A stretch of DNA of 64,000 bases from Acidobacteriota bacterium (GCA_016201275.1 JACQDB010000050.1:1-64000), one strand, 5' to 3'; numbered from the stretch's first letter, positions 17,853 through 27,381 are shown. The notes: generated from the sequence alone by a model not told the origin. Made by a program: numbers and translations.

Positions 17853-18563
17853 TTATGGCTCTTTGATGGTGACGCCGGGCGGCGGCGTGAAGCGAAATTC
17901 GGCATCGGCGGCGACATAATTTTCCTGCGTGTTGTGTAAGATAAAATCCATCCTTGCGCCGCTGCGTTCATAGATGACCAGGCGCTTCACCTGAAAAGTC
18001 ACAGGGTTGACTTCGACCAGCAATTTGCGAAATTCTTCGGGAGCCTTTTTCGGAATCAAGCGCAGTATTTTATTGCCCGCTTCCACGGCGCGTTCGTCAT
18101 TCAGAAGTTCGAGGCGCGAAAAATCTCTACGCAGATTGCCTCTGCCCAGCAAAAAGAGAAAAGGGATTTGCGGGTCTGCCGATTCTTTAATCGAAGCTTT
18201 GCTCGCCTGCCTTTCGCCATACACATAAAAGAAAATATTTTTACCATCGGCGACAAAGATTTTGCGTTCCGGCGAAGCGTACTCCCAACGCGCTTTGCCC
18301 GGACGTTTCAACAACACGCGCCCACTTTCGCGCAAGGTTCTGCCATCCGCGCCTTGATAGACCTGCACGAAATCTGCAGCCAGTCCGTTCATGCGCGAAT
18401 ATTTTTTCTGCAACCCGTCAATAATGGCGTTGAGTTCATCAGGTGAACAAGGAGTGCATAAAATTATCGCCGAGCGCGTCGAAGCCCCCACGAACGCGAG
18501 CATGAGAAAGTAAAGCGTGATGATGATGCCTGTGCGTTTCAAAAGCCTTTTCCGTTTTGCCAA
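17853..18563 (-). CDS. lolA: LolA-like outer-membrane lipoprotein carrier
   Basis: The 236-residue exported protein has an N-terminal signal (about residues 10-30, GIIITLYFLMLAFVGAST) and a LolA fold. Signatures include MNGLAADFVQVYQGADGRTLRESGRVLLKRPGKARWEYASPE, split as GxxxxxxPGKxRW, typical of the family. LolA carries lipoproteins across the periplasm to the outer membrane. The start codon would be TTG at 18563 without a clear ribosome site, so the start is unsure. It lies 29 bases after the ABC ATPase gene, the last gene of a dciA-like/ABC/lolA run. Confidence 0.82.
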   Translation of the reverse strand: MAKRKRLLKRTGIIITLYFLMLAFVGASTRSAIILCTPCSPDELNAIIDGLQKKYSRMNGLAADFVQVYQGADGRTLRESGRVLLKRPGKARWEYASPERKIFVADGKNIFFYVYGERQASKASIKESADPQIPFLFLLGRGNLRRDFSRLELLNDERAVEAGNKILRLIPKKAPEEFRKLLVEVNPVTFQVKRLVIYERSGARMDFILHNTQENYVAADAEFRFTPPPGVTIKEP

Positions 18564-18592
18564 TATGGCACTGAGAATTCGCCTGATCCGTT

Positions 18593-19564
18593 TTACGCGG
18601 ACGCTTCAACCGCGCTCGATGGTGCGGCGGCAGCGAACAGGTCTTCAAGTGAAGCGCGTTTCGGATTGATCGAGATGACTTTGCCGCCGAGGTTCTGCAC
18701 CGCCTTGATAGCATCAGCGAAACGGCTTTCATCGTGCAGGATGAAGTGCGCGCCGTTGGGCGTCAGATGAATTGCTGCGGCATACGGCAAAGCCTTGGAG
18801 AGTGCCGCGAAGGTTTCGGGATTGAGGCCGACAGCGATAACTTCAAAGGCCGCATCTTCTTCGCCGGTCAGTTCCTGCACCGTGCCGCAACGTAGCAGTT
18901 TGCCTGCCGATAGAATCGCAGCGCGATCACACATCGCTTCCACATCGGAAAGAATATGCGAAGAGAAAAAGACGGTCTTCCGTTGTTCGCGTAAAGCCAA
19001 CATCAAATCACGGACTTCGCGGCGACCGATAGGGTCGAGGCCGCTCATCGGTTCATCCATAAAAACGATCTCAGGGTCATTGACGAGGGCTTGCGCGATG
19101 CCTATGCGTTGCAGCATTCCTTTCGAGTATTTTCGCATCTGGCGATTGGCGCGCTCTTCATCCAGCCCGACCAGTTGCAGTAACTCGGCGGCGCGCTGGT
19201 GGGCTGCGGCTTTGGGAATACCAAACAGCGCCGCCGAATATTCCAGCAATTCACGACCGGAAAGGTAATCATAAAAATAGGGATTTTCCGGCAGATAGCC
19301 GATGCGGGTTCGCATAGCGCTATCGTCTAGCGCTTTGCCAAGAATGCAGGCTTGACCAGCGGTAGGGAAAATCAACCGCATGAGAATTTTCAGCGTCGTG
19401 GTTTTGCCCGCCCCATTGGGACCCAAAAAGCCGAAGATTTCGCCGCGTCGCACGTCTAAAGATAAATGGTCTAAAGCGCGAGCCGTGCGTTTTTTCAGGA
19501 ATCCGACTTGGTAATCTTTGCTGAGATTTTCGATATGCAGTACGACTTCGTGATGCTTGCTCAT
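18593..19564 (-). CDS. ABC transporter ATP-binding protein
   Basis: The 323-residue protein has Walker [13 protein letters not shown] (about residue 50), a signature region [15 protein letters not shown] in place of LSGGQ, Walker [17 protein letters not shown] and the switch [16 protein letters not shown]-terminal domain of about 90 residues follows. This is the CcmA/DrrA-like subgroup that exports drugs, lipids or membrane proteins (compare Nos/Gld ATPases). No permease gene is adjacent. The ATG overlaps the stop of the dciA-like gene by four bases, implying coupled translation. Confidence 0.88.
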   Translation of the reverse strand: MSKHHEVVLHIENLSKDYQVGFLKKRTARALDHLSLDVRRGEIFGFLGPNGAGKTTTLKILMRLIFPTAGQACILGKALDDSAMRTRIGYLPENPYFYDYLSGRELLEYSAALFGIPKAAAHQRAAELLQLVGLDEERANRQMRKYSKGMLQRIGIAQALVNDPEIVFMDEPMSGLDPIGRREVRDLMLALREQRKTVFFSSHILSDVEAMCDRAAILSAGKLLRCGTVQELTGEEDAAFEVIAVGLNPETFAALSKALPYAAAIHLTPNGAHFILHDESRFADAIKAVQNLGGKVISINPKRASLEDLFAAAAPSSAVEASA

Positions 19565-20010
19565 CGGTATCTTCTATCCAGACATTTTCCGGCGGCGCGC
19601 AAAAAAGCCTCGCGGAGTTCCGGTTTGGGAATCGCTTCGGCATCTTGGCGCAACGCCTGTTGATATTTTTCAGGGGCAACGAAATGGACTGGCGGGGGGG
19701 CTTGATTGAGTTGCTGAATTATCTCCGGGTTGATGACAAATTCAAGCGTGGTGACGGTCGGCGCACCCAACAGGGAATTCAGTTTGAAGAGAATATGACC
19801 GCGCATTTTGTGTAGCTGACTTTGCCAGGTGGTGTTGGAGACCGCCACAATCAGCGTCTTTCTTTCGAGGCGAACCGGATAAGAGAATTGTCGCAAGGGT
19901 TGTCCGACCACGCCGATCCAGGCCGCGAAGACTGCTTGTTGACGCGCTTCTTCCGAATCACCGGCTTTTCGCAGCAGGGTCGGCAACAGTTTTAACAAGT
20001 CAATCATCAT
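19561..20010 (-). CDS. DUF721/DciA-like protein
   Basis: The 149-residue protein matches the DUF721 family, whose studied member DciA loads the replicative helicase DnaB in bacteria without DnaC. The family core is visible as AAWIGVVGQPLRQFSYPVRLERKTLIVAVSNTTW, here seen at about residues 29-64, and QLHKMRGHILFKLNSLLG. Role in replication is taken from the family. It begins a three-gene run with the ABC ATPase and lolA. Confidence 0.8.
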   Translation of the reverse strand: MMIDLLKLLPTLLRKAGDSEEARQQAVFAAWIGVVGQPLRQFSYPVRLERKTLIVAVSNTTWQSQLHKMRGHILFKLNSLLGAPTVTTLEFVINPEIIQQLNQAPPPVHFVAPEKYQQALRQDAEAIPKPELREAFLRAAGKCLDRRYR

Positions 20011-20035
20011 CAGCGAAACTCAATATCCGCGAAGT

Positions 20036-21568
20036 TCAATGCATGGCGGCGAGGTCGCGTTTGCCATGTTTAATCTTCGGCCAATAGGTTTTGAAGTTGA
20101 AATCCGGACTGTTGGATGACGTGTGACACTGCACACAACCAACCGGCGTGGCCATCAAGCCAAAGCCTTTTTGCGGGTTGGCAACGTGATCTCTGCCGGG
20201 GCCGTGACAGGATTCGCATTGCACGTTGGCATATTGCGGTGTCGTCACCAGCGATTGAAATCCGCCTTGCTCAAAGCCGACAACGTGACACTTGACGCAT
20301 TCATTATCAAACTGTTGATTCTTTTTCTCCAGCGTCGCCATTGCATGAGCGTGGCCGGTCTTGTCCCAAATCTCTTTCTCTTCGACGTGGCAACCGGCGC
20401 AGGTGTCTGAGCCGACGAAAGGCGAAGCCTTGTTGCTCAGTATATTGGTGGGTTGCACGTTCGTTTTGGCGGCCTTGTTCTGCTCGTTGGTGAATTCGTC
20501 GTGGGCGGCGGTGACGATTTCCAGCGTCGCCGGATCATCAGGAATTATGTTATCCAGGCCGACATAACGATTCACCTGATTTTCTATGGAGCCGTCGCTT
20601 TTGACGTAGTAGCGCAACTCGCCCAGATATTTGGTCTGATTGTAAGCCGTGGTAATGGTGGCGCGGTTGAAATGCACAGGGTCGTTCATGTTGCTCATCT
20701 GGCGCGCACCTATGATGGTGTCAATCTCAGGGTTTTCGGTGGCCAGACGTTGCAAGCCATCTTGGTCAAGGTAGGCGAGCGCGACGATCAAATCGGCTTT
20801 CTGTTTCAATTCGGGAATGATGGTTTTGGCGGTTTGAAACGGGTCGGCGATGGTGAAGCCCGCATAGCTGGTCTCTTTTTGATTGGCCACGTTTGGCTTG
20901 CCTTCGGTGATGCCAAAAATGCCGACACGGATTTTTTGATTGACCTTGCCGCGCTTCAATGTGACTTCGCGTATGACATAAGGCACGGGCGTGATGTGTG
21001 AACCATCCGCCGATTTGACATTGGCCGAAATCAAACGCTTGAGAAAGGGAAAGTCATTCACTCTTTGGTCGTAGCCATCTTTTTTCAGGACTTCGTTGAG
21101 ATAAGGCAGGTCGGCATAGCTGATGTTGGCGGCATCATGTTTGACATCACCATAGCCTTTTAATATCCATTTATTTTTAGCCAGCACTTCGACAGGCAAG
21201 ACCTGACCATTGTATTTATCATCGGTGAAGAGATTGCCCACGTCCACGAAAAGAGCTGGGACTTCACCGTTGGAGCGATGCCGGAACGCTTTGATATAGC
21301 TGACGCGCCGCGCCAGTCCACCCATAGGGTGGGCCGGTCAGCCACAGGTTTCGAGGCTGCCGTGGATATCCGCGCCGTAAAATATGGCGAAAGCGTAACC
21401 GTCATCCTTGCCCAGGCGTTCCTGTAAATTGGGATCGTCTATGTTGAAGTTGACTTTGACATCGCCATCGTCATACTCCATAGCGTCGCCGCCGGAACAA
21501 CCGGTGTGAAGAATTGCCAGTCCGATGATGAACGAGGCGATGATGAAGAGTGAAATTTTCCGCTGCAA
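20036..21568 (-). CDS. UshA-like tetraheme cytochrome c protein with in-frame TGA, probable selenoprotein
   Basis: Reading through TGA at 21338-21340 as selenocysteine gives 510 residues. The start is TTG 21568 after GGAGGTAGGCT. An N-terminal hydrophobic stretch ends in ILHTGC, a lipobox-like site. Residues about 60-330 resemble the UshA/5'-nucleotidase phosphoesterases (FYGADIHGSLETCG, then Sec77, then PAHPMGGLARR; VALAYLDQDG; PEIDTIIGARQMS). The C-terminal part has four heme motifs CAGCH, CVKCH, CESCH and CVQCH. From memory, relatives carry CGC...GGLARR here, so the TGA replaces the second cysteine. A SECIS-like hairpin follows. Read as two ORFs it would be a 76-residue peptide plus a 429-residue ORF. 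Confidence 0.85.
21300..21316 (-). promoter_or_regulatory. Putative bacterial SECIS stem-loop
   Basis: On the minus strand CTGGCGC, loop GGC, then GCGTCAG form a 7-bp stem (one G-U pair). The loop begins with GG, 28 bases after the TGA codon. That fits the known bacterial SECIS rules: loop 16-37 bases from UGA, and a G among the first two loop bases. A second hairpin (CCACCC, TAT, GGGTGG at 21318-21332) lies between it and the TGA. Recognised by SelB in family terms; not tested here. Confidence 0.55.
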
Positions 21569-21757
21569 AGCCTACCTCCGAAAAGATGATCGAATCGTGA
21601 TTGCTGAAAAAAAAAGCATAGCGATTTTTCCTCAATCCTCAAGTAGAAACGCGAAAAGTCACCAACTGGTTACTCTCCGCAGGTTAATTTTATAAATCCC
21701 TTATGCTATGATTGCGGACTGACTTTCAACCTTTTTTTAAGGACGCTGATACTCAAC

Positions 21758-22351
21758 ATGGATAAAGAATCCAAAATCATACTGGCATCAAGTTCGCCAC
21801 GCCGCGCCGAAATTCTGAGTCGCCTTGGCCTCGAATTTGAGGTCGTGCCAAGCGCTGCCGATGAACGTCCCTTTGTCAATGAATCGCCCGGCGATTATAT
21901 CATACGCATAGCCAGGGCTAAAGCAGTGGAGGTGGCACGGCGCAGCTTGCAGGGCTTGGTAATTGCGGCAGATACCATCGTGGTGTTGGACACTAAAATG
22001 CTTGGCAAACCGCGCGATGAGGAGGAGGCGCGCAAGATGCTCAAGAGCCTGGCCGGACGCTGGCACGCAGTCATGACCGGCGTGGCGCTCTATGATGTAA
22101 CGACTAAAAAAGAGGTCGTGGATTTTGAAAAGACGCTGGTGCGCTTTGCCTCTTTAAGCGAAAGCGAAATCACTTGGTACTTGAAAACCGGCGAGCATAA
22201 AGATAAAGCCGGAGCCTATGGCATACAAGGCAGCGCCGGATTATTTGTCGAAGAGATTGCCGGTAATTATCATAATGTCGTAGGGCTGCCGGTTCCATTG
22301 GTCTATAGACTGGCGAAGCGTTTGGGCTATAACTTTACGGCGATGAAATAA
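21758..22351 (+). CDS. maf: Maf-like nucleoside triphosphate pyrophosphatase
   Basis: The 197-residue protein is a Maf/YhdE family house-cleaning enzyme that hydrolyses dTTP/UTP or modified nucleotides. Signatures: ILASSSPRRAEILSRLGL at the N-terminus, the catalytic region VIAADTIVVLDTKMLGKP (about residues 67-84), GRWHAVMTGVAL and KDKAGAYGIQGSAGLFVEEIAG. A hairpin terminator follows the stop. It is divergent from the selenoprotein gene, so 21569-21757 holds both promoters. Confidence 0.93.
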   Translation: MDKESKIILASSSPRRAEILSRLGLEFEVVPSAADERPFVNESPGDYIIRIARAKAVEVARRSLQGLVIAADTIVVLDTKMLGKPRDEEEARKMLKSLAGRWHAVMTGVALYDVTTKKEVVDFEKTLVRFASLSESEITWYLKTGEHKDKAGAYGIQGSAGLFVEEIAGNYHNVVGLPVPLVYRLAKRLGYNFTAMK

Positions 22352-22365
22352 CCAAGCGAATCGGC

Positions 22366-22393
22366 AATGCCATGCTGCACCTTGGCATTTTTT
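22366..22393 (+). terminator. Rho-independent terminator after maf
   Basis: AATGCCA and TGGCATT form a 7-bp stem with a 10-base loop, followed by TTTT. Confidence 0.6.
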
Positions 22394-22434
22394 GATCACT
22401 GCAAGTTGATGATGAAATAGTGGAGCAGGGAATT

Positions 22435-23163
22435 ATGGGAAATCTGCAAGGCAAAAATGCAGTCGTCACCGGCGGCACACGCGGCATCGGTGTGGCGATT
22501 GCAATCGCGTTATTGGAGAGAGGCGCACGAGTGATGATTTGCGCCCGCAAGGCCGATGAGGTGGAACGCAAAGTTCAGGAACTGCGCTGTCAATTTGGCG
22601 CAGCGATTTTCGGTGCGGTCTGTGATGTTGCAAATGCCGGACAGGTGCAAAGCTTGTTTGCCAAAGTCGCAGCAGAGATGGGCGGCGTTGATCTGTTGCT
22701 GAACAATGCCGGGGTTGGTGCTTTTCAAAAGGCCGCAGAGACCAGCGTTGAAGAATGGGACCGCACGATTGGCACGAATCTTTCGGGCGTTTTTTATTGT
22801 TGTAGAGAAGCCATACCGCAGATGCGTCAACGCGGCGGCGGCTACATTATCAACATTGGCAGTCTGGCAGGCAAGCAAGCCTTTGCGGGGGCGTCGGCCT
22901 ACTGTGCTACGAAGTTTGGGTTGGTGGGATTTTCGGAAGCCTTGATGCAGGAGGTGCGTTATGACCACATCAAGGTGAGTTATGTGATGCCCGGTTCGGT
23001 GAACACTTCGTTCGGCAGGCATCAAGAGGAAGACCCGGCCAATACCTGGAAATTGACGCCGGAGGATGTGGCGCAGGTAGTCATAGATTTATTGGAGATG
23101 AACCCCAGAGCCTTGCCCAGCCGCGTTGAATTGAGACCCTCTGAGCCGAAAGCGTCGGGGTGA
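22435..23163 (+). CDS. Short-chain dehydrogenase/reductase
   Basis: The ATG at 22435 is preferred to the GTG five codons upstream because GGAGCAGGGA precedes it. The 242-residue SDR has the NAD(P) motif TGGTRGIG, NNAGVG, the catalytic S (IGSLAG) and YxxxK (YCATKFG). The basic residue after the glycine motif region (CARKADE) suggests NADPH. The substrate cannot be told from the sequence. It stands alone between terminators. Confidence 0.88.
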   Translation: MGNLQGKNAVVTGGTRGIGVAIAIALLERGARVMICARKADEVERKVQELRCQFGAAIFGAVCDVANAGQVQSLFAKVAAEMGGVDLLLNNAGVGAFQKAAETSVEEWDRTIGTNLSGVFYCCREAIPQMRQRGGGYIINIGSLAGKQAFAGASAYCATKFGLVGFSEALMQEVRYDHIKVSYVMPGSVNTSFGRHQEEDPANTWKLTPEDVAQVVIDLLEMNPRALPSRVELRPSEPKASG

Positions 23164-23495
23164 AATTGTCAGCCATTCGGACGAGAGGTTTCCTTGGCGC
23201 AAAATTCTGTGATATAAATCACTGACCTTGATTCAAGGTCTTGATATAACGATAAATCGAACATGACCTCGCGCCAATCATGAGCAATGAAGCTGCATTC
23301 CGGTAATCTGAGAGTGCTGCTTTGCTGCACAAAGAGTCGTTTGCCAGTGGACGACGCTATGGTTGGTTCTGTAGTTGGACGATGATTTTCAGTCTGTGAA
23401 GCGCCCAAAGCGGAAAGAAATTCTGCTTCGTTGACACGCCGATTCACAGGTTGTTAGACTCTGAAATAAATACGGAACAACCGTCAAGGAATTAT
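23164..23495. other. Intergenic spacer, no gene supported
   Basis: A 92-codon minus-strand frame lies here but has no recognisable domain, no clear start site and unusual composition. The spacer presumably holds the promoter for resB. I see nothing else in it. Confidence 0.4.
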
Positions 23496-25052
23496 ATGGC
23501 AACTACTGAAACTGAAGTAACCAGTGACGCGCAGTCCGTCTCCGCCCCGGTTGTGGTCACAACGCGCCCCGTTAAAAAGAACGAATCCATCATAGACAAA
23601 GTGCTGAAGCTGTTAAGCTCGGTGCGCTTTGGTCTGGTGATGCTGTCGTTGCTGTTGGTCTGTAGCCTGGTAGGAATGTTGATCGTGCAGGTTGAGATCG
23701 AAGAGTTTCCGCAATACTTTGCCAAACTCACCCCTGCACAAAGATTGATTTATACCAAGCTCGATCTATTTAACATCTATCACTCTTGGTATTTCACTTT
23801 GCTGTTGGCGATCACCGCTTTGAACATCATACTGGCTTCAATTGATCGCTTCCCCACCGCTTGGCAATACATCGTCAATCCGAAATTGAAAGCTTCACCG
23901 AATTTTGTACGAGCGCAGAATTTCACCCGTGAAATTGAAGTCAGCGACAAGCCCGTTGAATACGCTTCCCGCGTTGCAGCGGTGTGGAAAAAGTTTGGCT
24001 ACAAAGCCAAAATCAGCGAAGAGAACAATCGCATCACGGTCTTCGCGCAGCGCAACGCCTGGAATCGGTTGGGCGCGTATTTTGTTCACGTCGCCTTGTT
24101 GACGATTTTTGTGGGCGGCTTTTTAACCAATAAATACGGCGTGGGCGGCAATATGGAGATTGTGCCGGGCGAGAGCGCCAATTCGTTTATCACTCAGGAA
24201 ATTACTTTGGAGGGGCCGAAGACCGCACAAGTCAAATTGCCCTTCACCATTGAATGCACCGACCTGCAACAGAAATTGATTCGCCCGGAAGGCGGCTTGG
24301 AAGCGACCAATACCATAGACTGGCTCAGTTATGTTCGCATCAATGACAAAGAGAAAAACGTCACCAAAGATGCCATCGTGCATTTGAACAATCCTTATGA
24401 TTATCGCGGCTATAGATTGTTTCAATCGAAGTTCACGGCGTTCGGTTATGCGCGCTCGATAGAAATTCGTTTGGAGCCTTTGAATGGTGGGCCGGCGATT
24501 AAAGTCACAAAGATTCCCCGTAACGGCGCAGTGGATGTCGAAGGCATCGGGCGCATTGCTTATACAAAATTCTTCCCTGATTTTCAGATAACTCAAGCAG
24601 GCCCCGAATCGGTTTCTTCGGACTACAACAACCCGGCGGCGCAACTGGAAGTGACCGCCGCTGATGGCACTCGGCGCATCGCTTTTGCTTTCAATAATCG
24701 CCTGGCCGATGAGTTGTTAAAGGGCGATGAAAAGAGCGAAGAGAAAAAGTTGCTCTATTTGAATGGCTATAAAGTCATACTTGGAGACTTTGAAAAAGCC
24801 GCTATGGGACATACGCTGACCTTGCAATATGATCCGGGTCGAGTTCCCGCCTATTTGGGTTTCACACTGTTGTTCCTTTCTTTATGCAGCGTATTTTTCT
24901 TTTCTCATCAAAGAGTGTGGGCGGTCGTCGAGTCTGGCGACACTGGCGCGAAGGTCTCTTTTGGCGGACACACCAATCGCAATCGCCCAGCCTTTGAAGG
25001 GCGTTTCAATTCAATGGTCGAAGCGGCGACCGTAGGAGGCAAACATGAGTAG
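23496..25052 (+). CDS. resB: ResB-like cytochrome c biogenesis protein
   Basis: ATG at 23496 has AAGGAATTAT before it; the frame is open 15 codons further upstream but without a site. The 518-residue protein has a polar N-region, then membrane segments at about 47-65 (FGLVMLSLLLVCSLVGMLIVQ) and 100-120, a third near 195-215 and a fourth near the C-terminus (AYLGFTLLFLSLCSVFFF), with a large extracytoplasmic domain between the last two. This is the ResB/Ccs1 layout; with CcsA it forms the heme-ligation complex of system II cytochrome c maturation. The next gene overlaps its end by eight bases. Confidence 0.9.
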   Translation: MATTETEVTSDAQSVSAPVVVTTRPVKKNESIIDKVLKLLSSVRFGLVMLSLLLVCSLVGMLIVQVEIEEFPQYFAKLTPAQRLIYTKLDLFNIYHSWYFTLLLAITALNIILASIDRFPTAWQYIVNPKLKASPNFVRAQNFTREIEVSDKPVEYASRVAAVWKKFGYKAKISEENNRITVFAQRNAWNRLGAYFVHVALLTIFVGGFLTNKYGVGGNMEIVPGESANSFITQEITLEGPKTAQVKLPFTIECTDLQQKLIRPEGGLEATNTIDWLSYVRINDKEKNVTKDAIVHLNNPYDYRGYRLFQSKFTAFGYARSIEIRLEPLNGGPAIKVTKIPRNGAVDVEGIGRIAYTKFFPDFQITQAGPESVSSDYNNPAAQLEVTAADGTRRIAFAFNNRLADELLKGDEKSEEKKLLYLNGYKVILGDFEKAAMGHTLTLQYDPGRVPAYLGFTLLFLSLCSVFFFSHQRVWAVVESGDTGAKVSFGGHTNRNRPAFEGRFNSMVEAATVGGKHE

Positions 25053-26643
25053 TATTGTTGAACCAAAACACATTACCGAAATCCCTAGTCTGGAACCGAA
25101 ATTCAAAGAAAAACTGCTCGGCATGATGCCGGTGATTCTGCCCATTCTTGCAGCCCTCGTGTTAATTTATTCGCGGGCAAAATTTGGCCCCAACGGTTTT
25201 CTCAACGAAGGCGCTTTAACCATGCTGGCGCTGATCTGTTACATCACCGCTTCGGTGGTGTTGGTGACCAATCTGTTGGTGAAAGAGCAGGTCTTAAATC
25301 GGCTGGGTTTGTTGAGCATTGGGCTAGGATATTGTTTCAACCTGTCGGGCTGGATGATACGTTGGATCGAAGCCGGTGACGCAGAAGGTTGGAAGGACGG
25401 CATCAACGGCTTCTGGCGCTACTATCCTCTGGACACGCTTTATGCGTTGACGTTGGGATTTTGCTGCGGCGCGGCGCTGACGACGTTGGTGATTGTTCGC
25501 AAACCGAAATACTCCTTTTTAGGATCGCTTTCGATGCCGATCATTTCGGTCATCCTCACCATAGCGGTTCTTTTCGGCAATGAGATTCATACCCTTATGC
25601 CGATACTCGACAGCTACTGGCGACCGATTCATGTCTCTGTAGCGACGATTGCCTACGGCGTTTGTCTGGTAAGTTTCGGTGTCGCCTTCGCCTATCTGTT
25701 AAAAGACGGGGTGCGTTCCGAAGCCATCGCCATAGCGGTTATTCTATATGGATTTTTGATCTACTTTACCATCGGCGGCTATGGTTCGTTGGCGGTTCCT
25801 TTTCACGCCGAGTATGGACCGAACATCTATTTCATGAAATCGTTTCTGCCGGTGCGTGCGGTGTTATCAGGGGTTGGCCCGTTGATGGCGCTGACGCTTT
25901 TAGTGATGACGTTGGCCTTGGCCGCGTTCATTTATGAATGGGTAAAGCCCGATGCGAAGCTCAAGAAAATGGGTTGGAATCTCTTTCGCATTTCTGTGGT
26001 TTTACAAGCCCTAGCAGTGGTGGTGATGTTTGTGCAGATACGCAATGTCAATGATCTGGCTTCGAAGATTCCGCAACGTCAATACCCGGCCTTCGGCGAG
26101 TGGCTGACCACTGAGATGACCAAAGAGAATAACGGCGCAATGCCGCCCGAACTCGCCAAAATGCCGCAAGCCGAAGTTGCTAGATTATGGATCAATGATA
26201 AAGCCGCGACACTGACCGTGAGTTTGAAGTCCAATCCTGTAGAAGTCGGTGCGCTGATTAGTCTATTCGTTTGCCTGTTTTTAGTTGCGCTGTTTGCCTG
26301 GAAACGCAAAGATGTCGAAGCGTTGATGCCCAGCTTGGAAGCTTTGGACTCCTTGCTGTATAAAACGGTCGGTGTAGCTTTTCCGTTGTTGTGCCTGTTG
26401 CTAATCACTGGCGCAGTGTGGGCGAACGAGTCGTGGGGAAGATACTGGGGATGGGATCCCAAAGAGACCGGAGCGCTGATTGCGACTATGGCTTATGCAG
26501 GATTTCTGCACACGCGCATTGCTCATGGCTGGCGCGGCAGACGCAGCGCCTATTTCGCTTTACTTGGCTTTGCGTTGGTGATCTTCACTTGGCTAGGCGT
26601 TAGCTTCATCTTGGTTGGTCTGCATTCCTACGCTCAAGTGTAA
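25045..26643 (+). CDS. ccsA: CcsA/ResC-type heme handling protein
   Basis: The 532-residue polytopic membrane protein has about twelve hydrophobic segments and the tryptophan-rich heme motif (WGRYWGWDPKETGALI, about residues 467-482) flanked by histidines (LDSYWRPIHVS, LHTRIAHGWRG). It attaches heme to apocytochromes outside the membrane together with ResB, whose gene it overlaps by eight bases (ATGAGTAG). The pair can serve the multiheme protein at 20 kb and other c-type cytochromes. A terminator follows. Confidence 0.92.
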   Translation: MSSIVEPKHITEIPSLEPKFKEKLLGMMPVILPILAALVLIYSRAKFGPNGFLNEGALTMLALICYITASVVLVTNLLVKEQVLNRLGLLSIGLGYCFNLSGWMIRWIEAGDAEGWKDGINGFWRYYPLDTLYALTLGFCCGAALTTLVIVRKPKYSFLGSLSMPIISVILTIAVLFGNEIHTLMPILDSYWRPIHVSVATIAYGVCLVSFGVAFAYLLKDGVRSEAIAIAVILYGFLIYFTIGGYGSLAVPFHAEYGPNIYFMKSFLPVRAVLSGVGPLMALTLLVMTLALAAFIYEWVKPDAKLKKMGWNLFRISVVLQALAVVVMFVQIRNVNDLASKIPQRQYPAFGEWLTTEMTKENNGAMPPELAKMPQAEVARLWINDKAATLTVSLKSNPVEVGALISLFVCLFLVALFAWKRKDVEALMPSLEALDSLLYKTVGVAFPLLCLLLITGAVWANESWGRYWGWDPKETGALIATMAYAGFLHTRIAHGWRGRRSAYFALLGFALVIFTWLGVSFILVGLHSYAQV

Positions 26644-26685
26644 CGAACAGGTCAGAGAAATATTACTGGAAGACTGAATGTTTTC

Positions 26686-26719
26686 AAGAGGCGGAGACCA
26701 AATGGTTTTCGCCTCTTTT
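26686..26719 (+). terminator. Terminator after ccsA
   Basis: AAGAGGCG and CGCCTCTT form an 8-bp stem around a 16-base loop, ending in TTTT. Outer CAAG/CTTG pairing lengthens it on both sides. Confidence 0.65.
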
Positions 26720-26769
26720 GCTTGAGGATAGCAACAACTTCAGTAAAAATTGAGTCCTCGTAAAATTTG

Positions 26770-27068
26770 GTAGTGTCCTAAAGCTGTGGGGTAAGTGATA
26801 ACCCGCGCAGCGGGTGACAGCATAAAACTGGTAGGCGGGTGATGAGAACCCGCGCAGCGGGTGACAGCATAAAGCCCAGTGCGTCAGCGCTGGGTGTGCG
26901 AATCGTAATAGCCTCCTAGCCCGCGAAGCGGGTGATAGTCAATTGACTATCACCCGCTTCGCGGGCTAACAATGTGAATGGGCGCTCGTCCACGGGCTAA
27001 CCCCCGTGGCTTTATGCTTGCGCCCACTTCGTGGGCTATCCAACCGCACCATACGATAAGGACACTAC
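26770..27068. repeat. MITE-like palindromic element, 299 bp
   Basis: The ends GTAGTGTCCTAA and TAAGGACACTAC are inverted repeats with one mismatch. Inside are two direct copies of a 27-base unit starting AACCCGCGCAGCGGGTGACA (26800 and 26847). A 52-base perfect palindrome lies at 26917-26968 (TAGCCCGCGAAGCGGGTGAT and its mirror). Several shorter hairpins with the same GCGGG theme follow. No protein is encoded. The terminal repeats suggest mobilisation in trans by a transposase elsewhere. Confidence 0.65.
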
Positions 27069-27104
27069 TTATAGCGAAGTTCATTTGCCCACAATCACAA
27101 CACT

Positions 27105-27165
27105 TGTTGGTTGAGAGGCGGTCTGTGACCGCCGCCTGACGGTCGGAGATCGCCTCTCAGCCAAT
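27105..27165. repeat. REP-like hairpin
   Basis: TTGGTTGAGAGGCG faces CGCCTCTCAGCCAA, a 14-bp stem with one G-U pair, around a GGTC-rich loop region. Non-coding. Confidence 0.5.
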
Positions 27166-27329
27166 CGCACACCTCTGCAACTCGCTATAAACTTTCTAAA
27201 CTTGAGACCGGCCAATATTGACTTCAGTCTGATAACGAATATTATCGAAATGATGGCTCAATTGGGTTCGCGGCTTCAATAAAATGAATGGACAGAAGGG
27301 ACAATTGCTCAGTCAGGTTTGCGGCTTTA

Positions 27330-27381
27330 ATGGATGGACAAATGAATGGACAGAGATGGATGGACAAATGAATGGACAGAG
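27330..27381. repeat. Two tandem 26-bp repeats
   Basis: The unit ATGGATGGACAAATGAATGG plus ACAGAG occurs twice in a row exactly. A degenerate upstream copy (27260-27300) shares the preceding GGTTTGCGGCTTTAA-like leader. Short repeats of ATGGAC give an open frame by chance. Confidence 0.7.

Noticed and set aside
21684..21712. Possible sigma-70 promoter before maf (TTAATT, 17 bases, TATGAT)
   Set aside because: The -35 box matches poorly; not strong enough to annotate.
23169..23447. 92-codon minus-strand frame before resB
   Set aside because: No start signal or domain; the spacer is better read as promoter region.
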